From Hyphomicrobium facile (GTDB lineage Bacteria; Pseudomonadota; Alphaproteobacteria; Rhizobiales; Hyphomicrobiaceae), in NCBI RefSeq assembly GCF_900116175.1, contig NZ_FPCH01000003.1, positions 976,577-1,040,576 on the forward strand: DNA of 64,000 nt, written 5' to 3'. Every line of letters begins with the position of its first letter. The first letter of the stretch is position 1. Shown piece by piece: positions 35,086 to 43,671 of the stretch. The notes beneath the pieces were generated by a model, which did not search any database, had not been told where the DNA came from, and worked only from the letters and a program-made list of their open reading frames with translations. The position numbers and the translations under genes were made by a program.

Positions 35086-36402
35086 ATGAGTGGAGCCTCA
35101 GCCACGTTCGAACGCGACGCGAGAATCGTGAATGCGCGTCACGGTGATGTTAATCCCGGCGAGATCGCCATCGGGGTCATCATCGGCCGGACCTCGGAGT
35201 TTTTCGACTTCTTCGTCTACGCCATTGCGTCGGTCCTCGTTTTTCCGAAGCTCGTCTTTCCGCATCTCGATGCGTTGACCGGCACGCTTTATTCGTTTGC
35301 GATCTTCGCGCTCGCTTTCGTGGCGCGACCGATCGGCACCGTCATCTTCATGGGTATCGATCGCGCCTACGGCAAAGGCGTGAAGCTGACCATCACGCTG
35401 TTCCTGCTCGGCAGCTCGACCGTCGCGATCGCGTTTCTTCCCGGCTACGAACAAATCGGCTTGGCGTCGGCGTTTCTTCTCGCGGCTTTCCGCATCGGCC
35501 AGGGCCTTGCTCTCGGCGGCGAATGGGATGGTCTTCCCGCACTGCTAGCGCTCAACGCGCCTGAAAAGCGCCGCGGCTGGTACGCGATGATCCCGCAACT
35601 TGGCGCGCCGCTCGGCTTGATGGTCGCAGCAGCGCTCTTCGCATATTTCGCATCGAACCTGTCGTCGGAAGATTTCCTCGATTGGGGCTGGCGCTATCCG
35701 TTCTTCGTTGCGTTCGCGATCAACGTCGTCGCTCTCTTCGCGCGGCTTCGCATGGTGGTGACGCCGGAATACACGGAGCACTTCGAGCAGCGGGAACTCG
35801 AGCCGAAGCCTATCGGCGAGACGATCCGTGCCGAGGGCGCGCACATCATCATCGGTGCTTTCGCGCCGCTCGCGAGCTTCGCGCTCTTTCACATGGTCAC
35901 CGTGTTCCCGCTTTCGTGGGTCTTCCTTTACACGGACCAGAGTCCATCGCGCTTTTTGGTCATCGAGCTGATTGGCGCTGTCGTCGGTCTCATCACCATC
36001 GTTCTCTCGGGGTATGTGGCCGATCGCGTCGGCCGTAGAAATCTCTTGTCCGCGACGGCGGCCGCCATTGCTGCCTTCAGCGGGTTCGCGCCACAGCTTC
36101 TCAACGGCGGCGACGTCGGCGAAGTCATCTTCATGGTGTCCGGCTTCATCCTGCTCGGCTTGTCGTTCGGGCAGTCGTCGGGCGCGGTGGCGTCGAACTT
36201 CTCGAAGGCTTATCGCTACACGGGATCGGCGTTGACGACGGACCTTGCTTGGCTTGTCGGCGCTGGATTCGCACCGTTCGTCGCGCTTTATCTGTCGAGC
36301 GAGTTCGGTTTGATGGCGGCGGGCGGGTACCTGCTCTCAGGCGCTGTCGTTACCCTGCTGGCGCTCGCAATGAGCCGTCAGCTCGAGTCGACCGATCGCT
36401 AA
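35086..36402 (+). CDS. MFS transporter, metabolite:H+ symporter type
   Basis: A 438-residue, 12-helix major-facilitator protein. The first helix motif GVIIGRTSEFFDFFVYA and the segment RIGQGLALGGEWDG are typical of the metabolite:proton symporter (MHS) group, whose members carry organic acids, shikimate or proline betaine. The loop motif YVADRVGRRNLL stands between helices. It lies beside, and convergent with, a probable oxalate-CoA ligase/reductase pair, so an organic acid substrate is a reasonable guess. AAGGAG is 12 nt before the ATG. Confidence 0.85.
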   Translation: MSGASATFERDARIVNARHGDVNPGEIAIGVIIGRTSEFFDFFVYAIASVLVFPKLVFPHLDALTGTLYSFAIFALAFVARPIGTVIFMGIDRAYGKGVKLTITLFLLGSSTVAIAFLPGYEQIGLASAFLLAAFRIGQGLALGGEWDGLPALLALNAPEKRRGWYAMIPQLGAPLGLMVAAALFAYFASNLSSEDFLDWGWRYPFFVAFAINVVALFARLRMVVTPEYTEHFEQRELEPKPIGETIRAEGAHIIIGAFAPLASFALFHMVTVFPLSWVFLYTDQSPSRFLVIELIGAVVGLITIVLSGYVADRVGRRNLLSATAAAIAAFSGFAPQLLNGGDVGEVIFMVSGFILLGLSFGQSSGAVASNFSKAYRYTGSALTTDLAWLVGAGFAPFVALYLSSEFGLMAAGGYLLSGAVVTLLALAMSRQLESTDR

Positions 36403-36425
36403 GCTTCTTCGATCATTGCCGTCAT

Positions 36426-36463
36426 AAAAAAACGCGCCGGGCTGTCAGCTCGGCGCGCTTTTT
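36426..36463. terminator. Bidirectional terminator
   Basis: An 11-bp stem (36433-36443 with 36447-36457, one G-U) with a 3-nt loop, flanked by seven A's on the left and five T's on the right. It fits termination of both convergent genes, the MFS symporter and the CoA ligase. Confidence 0.9.
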
Positions 36464-36485
36464 ATCGTCAACCTGTGCTGTCGCC

Positions 36486-38009
36486 TCAGGCGAGGCCGAG
36501 CTTCTGCGCCAAGCCGATGCGCTGCAGCTTGCCCGTCGCGCCTTTCGGAATTTCCGGCAGAAGCAGAATCTTGCGCGGCACCTTGTAGTTGGCCAAGCGC
36601 TCGCCGGCGAAATCACGCAGCTCGCGTTCGGTTGCTTCCTGGCCCTCCCGCAGCACGACGGCCGCGGCGACGTCCTCGCCGAGCTTGTCGTGCGGCACGG
36701 CAAACGTGACGACCTGCAGGACGGCGGGGTGATCCATCAGAACTTCGTCGACCTCGCGCGGCGATACCTTTTCGCCGCCGCGATTGATGATCTCCTTCAG
36801 GCGGCCCGTGATGGTGATGTAGCCGTCGGCATCGATCGTGCCCTGGTCGCCGGTGCGGAACCAGCTGTTGGTGAAGGCTTCGCCGTTCGCCTTGTCATTG
36901 TTCTCGTAGCCGGCAGTGACGTTGTCGCCGCGGATGACGATCTCGCCGACTTCGCCGGCTTTGAGCAAATTGCCCTCGGGGTCCATGATGGCGACCTCGG
37001 GTCCGGCGGCGATGCCGACAGTACCGGGTTTCCTGACGCCACCGATCGGGTTCGACGCCATTTGGTGCGACGCTTCGGTCATGCCGTACGCTTCGACGAC
37101 GGGCGCGCCGAATGCGGCTTCGAGCTCGGTGATGACTTGCGGCGGCAGCGACGACGAGGACGAGCGAATGAAGCGCAGCTTGTGACGCGCAATCGTTTCG
37201 CGATTGTGGTTGGCGCGGCCGACGATCGCCTGATGCATGGTCGGGACCGCGGTGTACCAAGTCGGTGCTGCCTCTTCCATTGCCGAGAAGAATTTGAGGG
37301 CATTGAAGCCGGGCGTGCAGAAGATCGAGCCGCCGCGCGACAACGGCGCGAGCACGCCCGCGATCAGTCCGTGGATGTGGAAGAGCGGCATGATGTTGAG
37401 TGCGCGATCATCGGCCGTGAGGTTTAGTGCCGTCGCGATGTTCGAAGCGGATGCTGCGACGTTGCCGTGGGTGAGCGGCACGATCTTGGGACGAGACGTG
37501 GTGCCGGACGTGTGCAGGATCAGCGCGGTATCGTCGCTATCTGCCGGGCCAGGCCGGGCAGGCTGTTCGCGGCCGGTGGCAGCAGTCGAAAGCGTGAATG
37601 CGCCGGCGCCGTGCGCAGGATCGGGCTTCAGCGTGATGATGGTGATGCCACGTTTTTCAGCGACGCCAATAGCGGGCGACGTGCTGCCTTCCTCGACGAT
37701 GAGCGCCTTCGTGTTGATGTCCGACATGTAGAAGTCGAACTCGTCGGCGCGATATCCCGGGTTGAGCGGTGCGGCGGTCGAGGCCGATGCGGTCGCGACG
37801 AATGCCGTCGCCATTTCAGGGCCATTCGGAAGAACGATCGCGACGCGGTCTCCGCGGCCTATCCCAAACTCATTGAGGCGAGCAATCGTGCGCAAAACGA
37901 GCGTGCGAAAGCCCGCGTACGTCAGCGGTTCGGCGCCCGAAGCTCTGATCGCCGGGGCTTGGTCGGCGCCCGCTTTGAGAAGGTCGTGAAGGGTCGTGCT
38001 CGTTGTCAT
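36486..38009 (-). CDS. Acyl-CoA synthetase, probable oxalate-CoA ligase (AAE3/Pcs60-like)
   Basis: A 507-residue ANL-superfamily ligase. AMP-binding motif ILHTSGTTSRPKIVPLTHGN, the A5 motif VEAYGMTEASHQMASNP, A7 SWFRTGDQGTID, A8 GRLKEIINRGGEKVSP, and the A10 lysine in PKGATGKLQR. The MTEASHQMASNP segment closely recalls plant/fungal oxalyl-CoA synthetases (AAE3/Pcs60). It would convert oxalate, ATP and CoA to oxalyl-CoA. The next gene upstream is a PanE-family reductase, and a divergent OxlT-type carrier follows, which supports the oxalate role. ATG 38009 chosen over 38066 by length. Confidence 0.82.
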   Translation of the reverse strand: MTTSTTLHDLLKAGADQAPAIRASGAEPLTYAGFRTLVLRTIARLNEFGIGRGDRVAIVLPNGPEMATAFVATASASTAAPLNPGYRADEFDFYMSDINTKALIVEEGSTSPAIGVAEKRGITIITLKPDPAHGAGAFTLSTAATGREQPARPGPADSDDTALILHTSGTTSRPKIVPLTHGNVAASASNIATALNLTADDRALNIMPLFHIHGLIAGVLAPLSRGGSIFCTPGFNALKFFSAMEEAAPTWYTAVPTMHQAIVGRANHNRETIARHKLRFIRSSSSSLPPQVITELEAAFGAPVVEAYGMTEASHQMASNPIGGVRKPGTVGIAAGPEVAIMDPEGNLLKAGEVGEIVIRGDNVTAGYENNDKANGEAFTNSWFRTGDQGTIDADGYITITGRLKEIINRGGEKVSPREVDEVLMDHPAVLQVVTFAVPHDKLGEDVAAAVVLREGQEATERELRDFAGERLANYKVPRKILLLPEIPKGATGKLQRIGLAQKLGLA

Positions 38010-38069
38010 TTTGTTACTCGTGTCTCCGGTGCCTCGCCATTTGAAGGCGTCGTCGGGCTTTTTCAACTC

Positions 38070-39074
38070 TCAGGCTTTCTCGATTCGCAGGCGGCCGCCG
38101 TCCCGTGCCAGCGTGGCTGCGAGCAGCTTCACGCAGGCGTAGACCGTCTCGATCTGCGGGGTAGGGACGTTTGCGATCTGGCCCAGTTCGATGACGGAAC
38201 CAATCAACGCATCGGCTTCGATGCCGCGGCCTGCCTCGATATCCTGAAGCATCGACGTCTTGTGCGGGCCGACAGCCTCGGCGCCAGCAATGCGTTTCTC
38301 CAACGGAATGCGGAAGCGAACGCCCAGAGCCTCGCCGACGGATTGGGCTTCGCGCATGAGGCGTGCGGCCGCGTCCCGGGTCGGCTGGAATTTGCAGATA
38401 TCTTCAAGTGTAGCATGCGTGAGGGCGCTGATCGGATTGAAGCTCAGATTGCCCCAGAGCTTCGTCCAGATCTCGGCGCGGATATCACCCGCGACAGGCG
38501 CCTTGAAGCCCGCCTTCTGGAGCGCCTCGGAAATGCGCACGATGCGTTCAGTTTTGGAATTATCGATTTCGGCGATCGAGAAGCGGTTGCCTTCGATATG
38601 CTTAATAACGCCGGGTTCGGTTATCTCGGCTGCCGGATAAACGACGCTGCCGAGCACGCGCTCAGCCGGCAGGTTGTCGGCGATGATGCCGCCGGGATCG
38701 ACACTTTCGAGGCGCCGGCCTTCGTGCGGCCCGCTGACGCGCAAAAAATACCACCAGGGAATTCCGTTCTGTGCGGTGAGCACGGCGGTGTCGCGACCAT
38801 ACATCGCGGGAAGATCGCGCACGACGGCTGCGACCTGATGCGCCTTCATGCCGAGGATAACCAAATCCTGTTCAGGCACCTCTGCGATCTTATCTGTCGC
38901 AGCGATGCGAGAGACATTTTCGCGGCCGTCCTCTTCGATCAGCTTCAGTCCATTCGCGCGGATCGCGGCAAGATGGGGCCCGCGAGCGATGACGGTGACC
39001 TCTTCGCCGGACTGCGCGAGGCGTGCGGCAAGCAGGCCCCCGATACCGCCTGCACCGACGACACAAATTTTCAT
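38070..39074 (-). CDS. PanE/ApbA-family ketopantoate-reductase-like protein, candidate oxalyl-CoA reductase
   Basis: A 334-residue NADPH-dependent reductase of the ketopantoate reductase family: Rossmann start MKICVVGAGGIGGLLAARLA, the KAHQVAAVV lysine region, and the C-terminal helical domain with KLWGNLSFNPISALTHATLE (catalytic Lys and Asn). It is in an operon with an oxalate-CoA-ligase-like gene (60-bp gap). In Methylobacterium extorquens a PanE-family enzyme (PanE2) reduces oxalyl-CoA to glyoxylate; by context this is the likely role here, though ordinary pantothenate synthesis remains possible. ATG 39074 sits right at the Rossmann fold. Confidence 0.85.
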   Translation of the reverse strand: MKICVVGAGGIGGLLAARLAQSGEEVTVIARGPHLAAIRANGLKLIEEDGRENVSRIAATDKIAEVPEQDLVILGMKAHQVAAVVRDLPAMYGRDTAVLTAQNGIPWWYFLRVSGPHEGRRLESVDPGGIIADNLPAERVLGSVVYPAAEITEPGVIKHIEGNRFSIAEIDNSKTERIVRISEALQKAGFKAPVAGDIRAEIWTKLWGNLSFNPISALTHATLEDICKFQPTRDAAARLMREAQSVGEALGVRFRIPLEKRIAGAEAVGPHKTSMLQDIEAGRGIEADALIGSVIELGQIANVPTPQIETVYACVKLLAATLARDGGRLRIEKA

Positions 39075-39234
39075 TGAACCTGGTCCTTCACGTATTACGC
39101 AGCGCAGCAAAAAAACTTTGTTGCCGGTTCGCGTCAACGCTCCACTTGTCGAGCGCGATATTTCACGATTTATGTGCGGAGCGCTTTTAGTGCGAAATCA
39201 AAAAGAATTACAAGCCTGAGGGAAGGCCCACACT

Positions 39235-40512
39235 ATGACTATTCAAGCGGAGTCGAGCGCTCCCGCCTCAAGTGTCTCCGCGGCGTCGTCGAAGCGCTGG
39301 CTGCAGCTGCTTCTTGGCGTCGTGTGCATGACGATGATCGCCAACCTGCAATACGGTTGGACGCTGTTCGTCAATCCGATGGCCACCAAGTTCGGTTGGG
39401 AGCTGGCGGCGATCCAATGGGCTTTCACGATCTTCGTTCTGACGGAGACGTGGCTCATACCATTCGAAGGCTACCTCGAAGACAAGTTCGGACCGCGGCC
39501 GCTCGTGCTGTTCGGCGGTATCATGGTCGGCATTTCGTGGGCGATGAACTCCTTTGCGGACTCGCTCATGATGCTCTACGTCGCACAAGCGATCGGCGGC
39601 GTCGGCGCGGGCGCGGTTTACGGCACATGCGTCGGAAACGCGCTCAAATGGTTTCCCGACCGGCGCGGGCTTGCGGCCGGTATAACGGCCGCGGGCTTCG
39701 GAATGGGGTCTGCACTGACGATCATTCCGATCTCGAAGGTCATTGCCGCCGACGGATATGAAGCGGCATTTCTCTATTTCGGAATTTTTCAATCCGTCGT
39801 CATCGTGATCGCTTCGTTTCTGCTCAGGTCGCCGTCGAAGGAAGTGCTCGCGGCTCGGCCAGTGACGCTCGTTTCGGCGCAGCGGTCATTCTCACCGGTG
39901 GAGATGCTGAAGTCGCCGATCTTCTGGGTCATGTATGCGATGTTCGTGATGATGGCGGCTGGTGGCTTGATGGCCACGGCGCAGCTCGCGCCCATTGCGA
40001 AAGACTTCAAGGTTGCGGACGTTCCGGTTTCGCTTCTCGGCATTACGCTGCCGGCGTTGACGTTTGCGCTCTCTCTCGATCGCATTCTCAACGGCGTGAC
40101 GCGGCCGTTCTTCGGCTGGGTCTCGGACAAGATCGGACGTGAGCAGACGATGTTCATCGCCTTCGGTATCGAGGGCGTCGGCATTCTCGCGCTTGGCCAC
40201 TACGGGCATGATCCGGTCATGTTCGTGCTGTTGACGGGTCTCGTGTTCTTCGCGTGGGGTGAAATCTACAGCCTCTTCCCGGCGACGTGCGGCGATACGT
40301 TCGGCTCGAAATTCGCGACGACGAACGCCGGTCTTCTCTACACGGCGAAGGGAACGGCCGCGCTACTCGTGCCGTTCTCCAGCATTCTGACGCAATCGAC
40401 GGGAAGCTGGCACGCGGTGTTCTACGTGGCAGCGGCCATGAATATCCTGGCGGCTATTCTCGCGCTCTTGGTTTTGAAGCCGATGCGAGAGCGGGCTTTG
40501 CGGAAGCAGTGA
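39235..40512 (+). CDS. OFA-family MFS transporter, probable oxalate/formate antiporter
   Basis: A 425-residue, 12-helix carrier. The first helix contains LQYGWTLFVNPMATKFGWEL, the pattern seen in OxlT and relatives, and later ALKWFPDRRGLAAGITAAGFGMG is an OFA-family hallmark. It would bring in oxalate, perhaps in exchange for formate. It is divergent from the reductase/ligase operon across 160 bp, so the two are probably co-regulated. GAGGGAAGG lies just upstream of the ATG. Confidence 0.87.
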   Translation: MTIQAESSAPASSVSAASSKRWLQLLLGVVCMTMIANLQYGWTLFVNPMATKFGWELAAIQWAFTIFVLTETWLIPFEGYLEDKFGPRPLVLFGGIMVGISWAMNSFADSLMMLYVAQAIGGVGAGAVYGTCVGNALKWFPDRRGLAAGITAAGFGMGSALTIIPISKVIAADGYEAAFLYFGIFQSVVIVIASFLLRSPSKEVLAARPVTLVSAQRSFSPVEMLKSPIFWVMYAMFVMMAAGGLMATAQLAPIAKDFKVADVPVSLLGITLPALTFALSLDRILNGVTRPFFGWVSDKIGREQTMFIAFGIEGVGILALGHYGHDPVMFVLLTGLVFFAWGEIYSLFPATCGDTFGSKFATTNAGLLYTAKGTAALLVPFSSILTQSTGSWHAVFYVAAAMNILAAILALLVLKPMRERALRKQ

Positions 40513-40544
40513 CGCGTCTCTGGTTTCAAATGCTTTGAAAGTTT

Positions 40545-40577
40545 CGAGCGAGCTGGAACCTGGTTCCGGCTCGTTCG
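40545..40577 (+). terminator. Strong terminator hairpin after OFA transporter
   Basis: A stem of about 15 bp (two G-U pairs) formed by cgagcgagctggaac and gttccggctcgttcg, followed by cttttctc. It lies 33 bp after the stop and 30 bp before the convergent rhomboid stop. Confidence 0.75.
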
Positions 40578-40606
40578 CTTTTCTCGCGTCACGTTTCTCC
40601 GGCGCG

Positions 40607-41266
40607 TCACGCCGTTCGCGAGGGGCCGCCGCGCTTTCTGAACAGCAAGGCGATTAGGAAACCTGCGGCAAAGCCGCCGACGTGGGCCATGTATGCGATG
40701 CCACCGGTATCGGCTGTCTCGCCGGTCTCTGCCATGGAGCCGACGCCGCTGAAGAGCTGCAGGACGATCCAGAAGCCGATGACGACCACCGCCGGCATCG
40801 AGATGACCTGGCGAATGACGAGCACGTCCACGCGGGATTTTGGGAACATCAGAATGTAAGCGCCGAGCACGCCTGCAATGGCGCCGGAGGCGCCGACGTT
40901 CGGGATGTTTGAGCCTTCATTGAAGACATATTGGGCGAATGTCGCGGCGATGCCGGCGGTCAAATAGAAGGCGAGGTATTTTACCGGGCCGAGGTTGTCC
41001 TCGACGTTATCGCCGAAGATGTAGAGGTAGAGCATGTTGCCGAAGAGGTGCATCCAGCCGCCGTGCATGAACATGGCGGTGAAGATCGTCGGCCATTCCG
41101 TCGCCGGGCTTTGACTGAAGTGGCTTGGGATAAACGCCCACTTTTCGACGAACGCGTCGCCGGCGCTGAGTTCGACCAAAAAGAAAAGGACGTTGGCCAC
41201 TATCAGGGCGTATGTGACGACGGGAGTGGTGCCTACGGTCGAGTCGTCGTCCCCGATTGGAAACAT
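40607..41266 (-). CDS. Rhomboid-family intramembrane serine protease
   Basis: A 219-residue rhomboid with six or seven helices. Catalytic Ser in NVGASGAIAGVLGAY and catalytic His in YMAHVGGFAAGFLIA; the oxyanion-helix segment MFMHGGWMHLFGNMLYLYIFG has the conserved His-Asn. It cleaves membrane-spanning segments within the inner membrane; targets are unknown. ATG 41266 has GAGGGG upstream and places the first helix correctly; the frame is open upstream into ubiG but is not family-like there. Fifty bp downstream of ubiG, same strand. Confidence 0.93.
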   Translation of the reverse strand: MFPIGDDDSTVGTTPVVTYALIVANVLFFLVELSAGDAFVEKWAFIPSHFSQSPATEWPTIFTAMFMHGGWMHLFGNMLYLYIFGDNVEDNLGPVKYLAFYLTAGIAATFAQYVFNEGSNIPNVGASGAIAGVLGAYILMFPKSRVDVLVIRQVISMPAVVVIGFWIVLQLFSGVGSMAETGETADTGGIAYMAHVGGFAAGFLIALLFRKRGGPSRTA

Positions 41267-41316
41267 GGCCGTCCCCTCAAGAAGCTGCGCCGTGCTCAAC
41301 GCTTTTACTTGCCCGA

Positions 41317-42099
41317 TCAGGCCGAGTGGCGTTTCCGTGCCGACATCAGATAATTGACGCCGGTATCGGGGTTTCGCGTCCACACATCCTGCAGCGGATT
41401 GTACGTGATGCCTTCGAAGTGCGTGTCGGCCAATCCAGCCGCTCTGACATATTGCCCGAGCTCTTCGGGCGTGATGAAGCGGTCCCATTGATGAGTGCCG
41501 CGCGGCAGCCAGCCGAGAACATATTCAGCGCCGACAATGGCGAGGGCCCAGGCCTTTAGCGTCCGGTTGAGTGTCGAGAACACGGCGATGCCGCCGGGCG
41601 CGACCAAGGCCACGCATTCGGCGACGAACCTCGCGGGGTCCGGAACGTGCTCGACGACTTCGAGGCATGCGACGATATCGAACGAGCGGCGTTCGGCGAC
41701 GAGGTCTTCGACGCGGGCTGCGCGGTAATCGATTGTGAGGCCCTGCGGTTCGGCGTGTGACTTGGCGATCGCGATATTGCGTTCCGAGGGGTCGATGGCG
41801 GTCACGGTTGCGCCCATGCGCGCCAGCGGCTCGGCGACGAGGCCGCCGCCGCAGCCGATGTCGATCGCCGTCAGGCCGGACAACGGCCTCAGGGCTTTGG
41901 CGTCGCGGCCGAACTGTGCGACGGCAGAATCGCGGATGAACGAGAGGCGCGGGGGGCCGATCTGGTGCAGGGGGCGGAATTTCCCTGTAGGGTTCCACCA
42001 TTCGCTCGCGAGACGCGAAAAACGCTCAACCTCTTCGCTATCGAGCGTTTGGTCTCCAGCTCCAGATTTTGGAGCTCCAGATTGTTGCGGTGCGGTCAT
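41317..42099 (-). CDS. ubiG: Bifunctional 2-polyprenyl-6-hydroxyphenol methylase / 3-demethylubiquinol 3-O-methyltransferase
   Basis: A 260-residue SAM methyltransferase that performs both O-methylations in ubiquinone synthesis. The N-terminal FSRLASEWWNPTGKFRPLHQ is the UbiG signature; SAM motif I is AIDIGCGGGLVAEPLARMG, motif II region FDIVACLEVVEHVPDP, and NRTLKAWALAIVGAEYVLGW with PRGTHQWDRFITPEEL are family-specific. Peripheral to the inner membrane. Divergent from lysC. Confidence 0.97.
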   Translation of the reverse strand: MTAPQQSGAPKSGAGDQTLDSEEVERFSRLASEWWNPTGKFRPLHQIGPPRLSFIRDSAVAQFGRDAKALRPLSGLTAIDIGCGGGLVAEPLARMGATVTAIDPSERNIAIAKSHAEPQGLTIDYRAARVEDLVAERRSFDIVACLEVVEHVPDPARFVAECVALVAPGGIAVFSTLNRTLKAWALAIVGAEYVLGWLPRGTHQWDRFITPEELGQYVRAAGLADTHFEGITYNPLQDVWTRNPDTGVNYLMSARKRHSA

Positions 42100-42324
42100 T
42101 ATCCTCTCCGGTCTTGAGCCTTACTCGTGAGCCGGGCGCTCGTATTGTCAAGCGGTTGTCCGGTCCGGCCGGGTTTTGGCCTGCCGGGTCGTGGCGCCGG
42201 GCCCTGGGGCAGTTGCAGGGGGCCGCGCGAGCGGTTAAGAAGCGCCGGACTCAATCCAAATCTCATTACGCGTTTGGCCCCTATCCGGGTCCGAGCGGGT
42301 TTGCTCAAGGAAAGCGCTTCGCCG

Positions 42325-43587
42325 ATGGCGACGGTAGTTATGAAATTTGGCGGTACCTCCGTCGCCAATATCGAACGGATTCAAAATGTCGCTCGCCACG
42401 TGAAGCGCGAGGTCGATGCCGGCAACAAGGTTGCCGTCGTCGTTTCGGCCATGTCCGGGGTGACGAACCAGCTCGTCGCCTGGGTCAAGGATGCGTCTCC
42501 CCTTTACGATGCCCGGGAATACGACGCCGTGGTTGCAACCGGCGAGCAAGTGACGGCCGGCCTTCTTGCGATCACGCTTCAGGGCATGGGCCTCAGGGCG
42601 CGCTCGTGGACCGGCTGGCAAGTGCCCATAAAGACGAATGCTGCGCACGGCACGGCGCGCATCACCGAAATTCCGGGCGCTCAGATCAAAAAGGCCATCG
42701 AGGGCGGCGAAATCGCGGTCGTTACCGGCTTCCAGGGAATTGAGCCGCTCGAGAAGCGGATTTCGACGCTCGGCCGCGGCGGCTCCGATACGAGCGCCGT
42801 TGCGATTGCCGTCGCGCTCGAAGCCGACGTATGCGACATCTATACCGACGTGGACGGCGTATATACGACGGACCCGCGCATCGTTCCGAAGGCGAGACGC
42901 CTAGCCAAGATCTCGTACGAAGAAATGCTCGAGATGGCGTCCCTCGGATCGAAGGTCTTGCAGACCCGCTCCGTCGAGCTGGCGATGGTCTACAAAGTCA
43001 GAACACGCGTTCTTTCGAGCTTTGTCGCGCCCGACGGCATGAAGGCCTTCAGCCCCGACAATATCGAAGATATCGGCACTATCGTATGCGATGAGGATGA
43101 GATCGTGGAACAGCAAGTCGTGAGCGGCATCGCGTATGCGAAGGACGAGGCCAAGGTTACCCTGCTCAAGGTCGACGATAAGCCGGGCGTCGCCGCACGG
43201 ATCTTCGGGCCGCTCGCGGATGCGAACATCAACGTCGACATGATCGTCCAGAACGTCGGCGCCGACGGCAAGCATACGGACATGACGTTTACCGTTCAGG
43301 CGGCCGAGCTTACGCGCGCGATCGACGTCTTGAAGAAGGCGAAGGCCGACATCGGCCATTTCGACATCAAGAGCTCAGCTGACATCGTGAAAATTTCGGT
43401 CATCGGCGTCGGGATGCGCAGCCACGCGGGCGTCGCGGCGCAGATGTTCAAGGTGCTCTCGGAGAAGGGCATCAACATTCACGCCATTTCGACGTCCGAG
43501 ATCAAAGTCAGTGTATTGATCGAAGCGGCGTATGCGGAGCTTGCCGTTCGCGCATTACATTCCGCCTACGGCCTCGACAACGATTAG
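42325..43587 (+). CDS. lysC: Aspartate kinase
   Basis: A 420-residue aspartokinase that starts lysine, threonine and methionine synthesis. Kinase motifs: VVMKFGGTSVANIERI at the start, VVSAMSGVTNQL, GRGGSDTSAVAIAVAL and the TDVDGVYTTDPR loop. Two ACT domains follow (from about residue 275; VTLLKVDDKPGVAARIFG and ISVIGVGMRSHAGVAAQMF), consistent with feedback control by lysine/threonine. ATG 42325 was chosen because the catalytic KFGGTS must be near the N-terminus; upstream codons are not conserved. Confidence 0.97.
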   Translation: MATVVMKFGGTSVANIERIQNVARHVKREVDAGNKVAVVVSAMSGVTNQLVAWVKDASPLYDAREYDAVVATGEQVTAGLLAITLQGMGLRARSWTGWQVPIKTNAAHGTARITEIPGAQIKKAIEGGEIAVVTGFQGIEPLEKRISTLGRGGSDTSAVAIAVALEADVCDIYTDVDGVYTTDPRIVPKARRLAKISYEEMLEMASLGSKVLQTRSVELAMVYKVRTRVLSSFVAPDGMKAFSPDNIEDIGTIVCDEDEIVEQQVVSGIAYAKDEAKVTLLKVDDKPGVAARIFGPLADANINVDMIVQNVGADGKHTDMTFTVQAAELTRAIDVLKKAKADIGHFDIKSSADIVKISVIGVGMRSHAGVAAQMFKVLSEKGINIHAISTSEIKVSVLIEAAYAELAVRALHSAYGLDND

Positions 43588-43611
43588 ACGGGCGCTCTTC
43601 CAAGCCCCGTC
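43587..43611 (+). terminator. Weak hairpin after lysC
   Basis: gacgggc (43587-43593) pairs with gccccgtc (43604-43611) with one bulge, followed by tcttt. It begins in the lysC stop codon and precedes ptsP by 60 bp. Confidence 0.4.
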
Positions 43612-43671
43612 TCTTTGCGGATATGAAACAATCTGCGGCAGCAGTCTGCCGGCGGGACGGTTGGCAAGGTT

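Noticed and set aside
36249..37427. 392-codon plus-strand frame running from the MFS gene into the CoA ligase region
   Set aside because: Crosses a bidirectional terminator and is antisense to the ligase motifs.
37467..39077. 536-codon plus-strand frame opposite the CoA ligase and PanE genes
   Set aside because: Spans two real minus-strand genes and their gap; composition is that of an antisense shadow.
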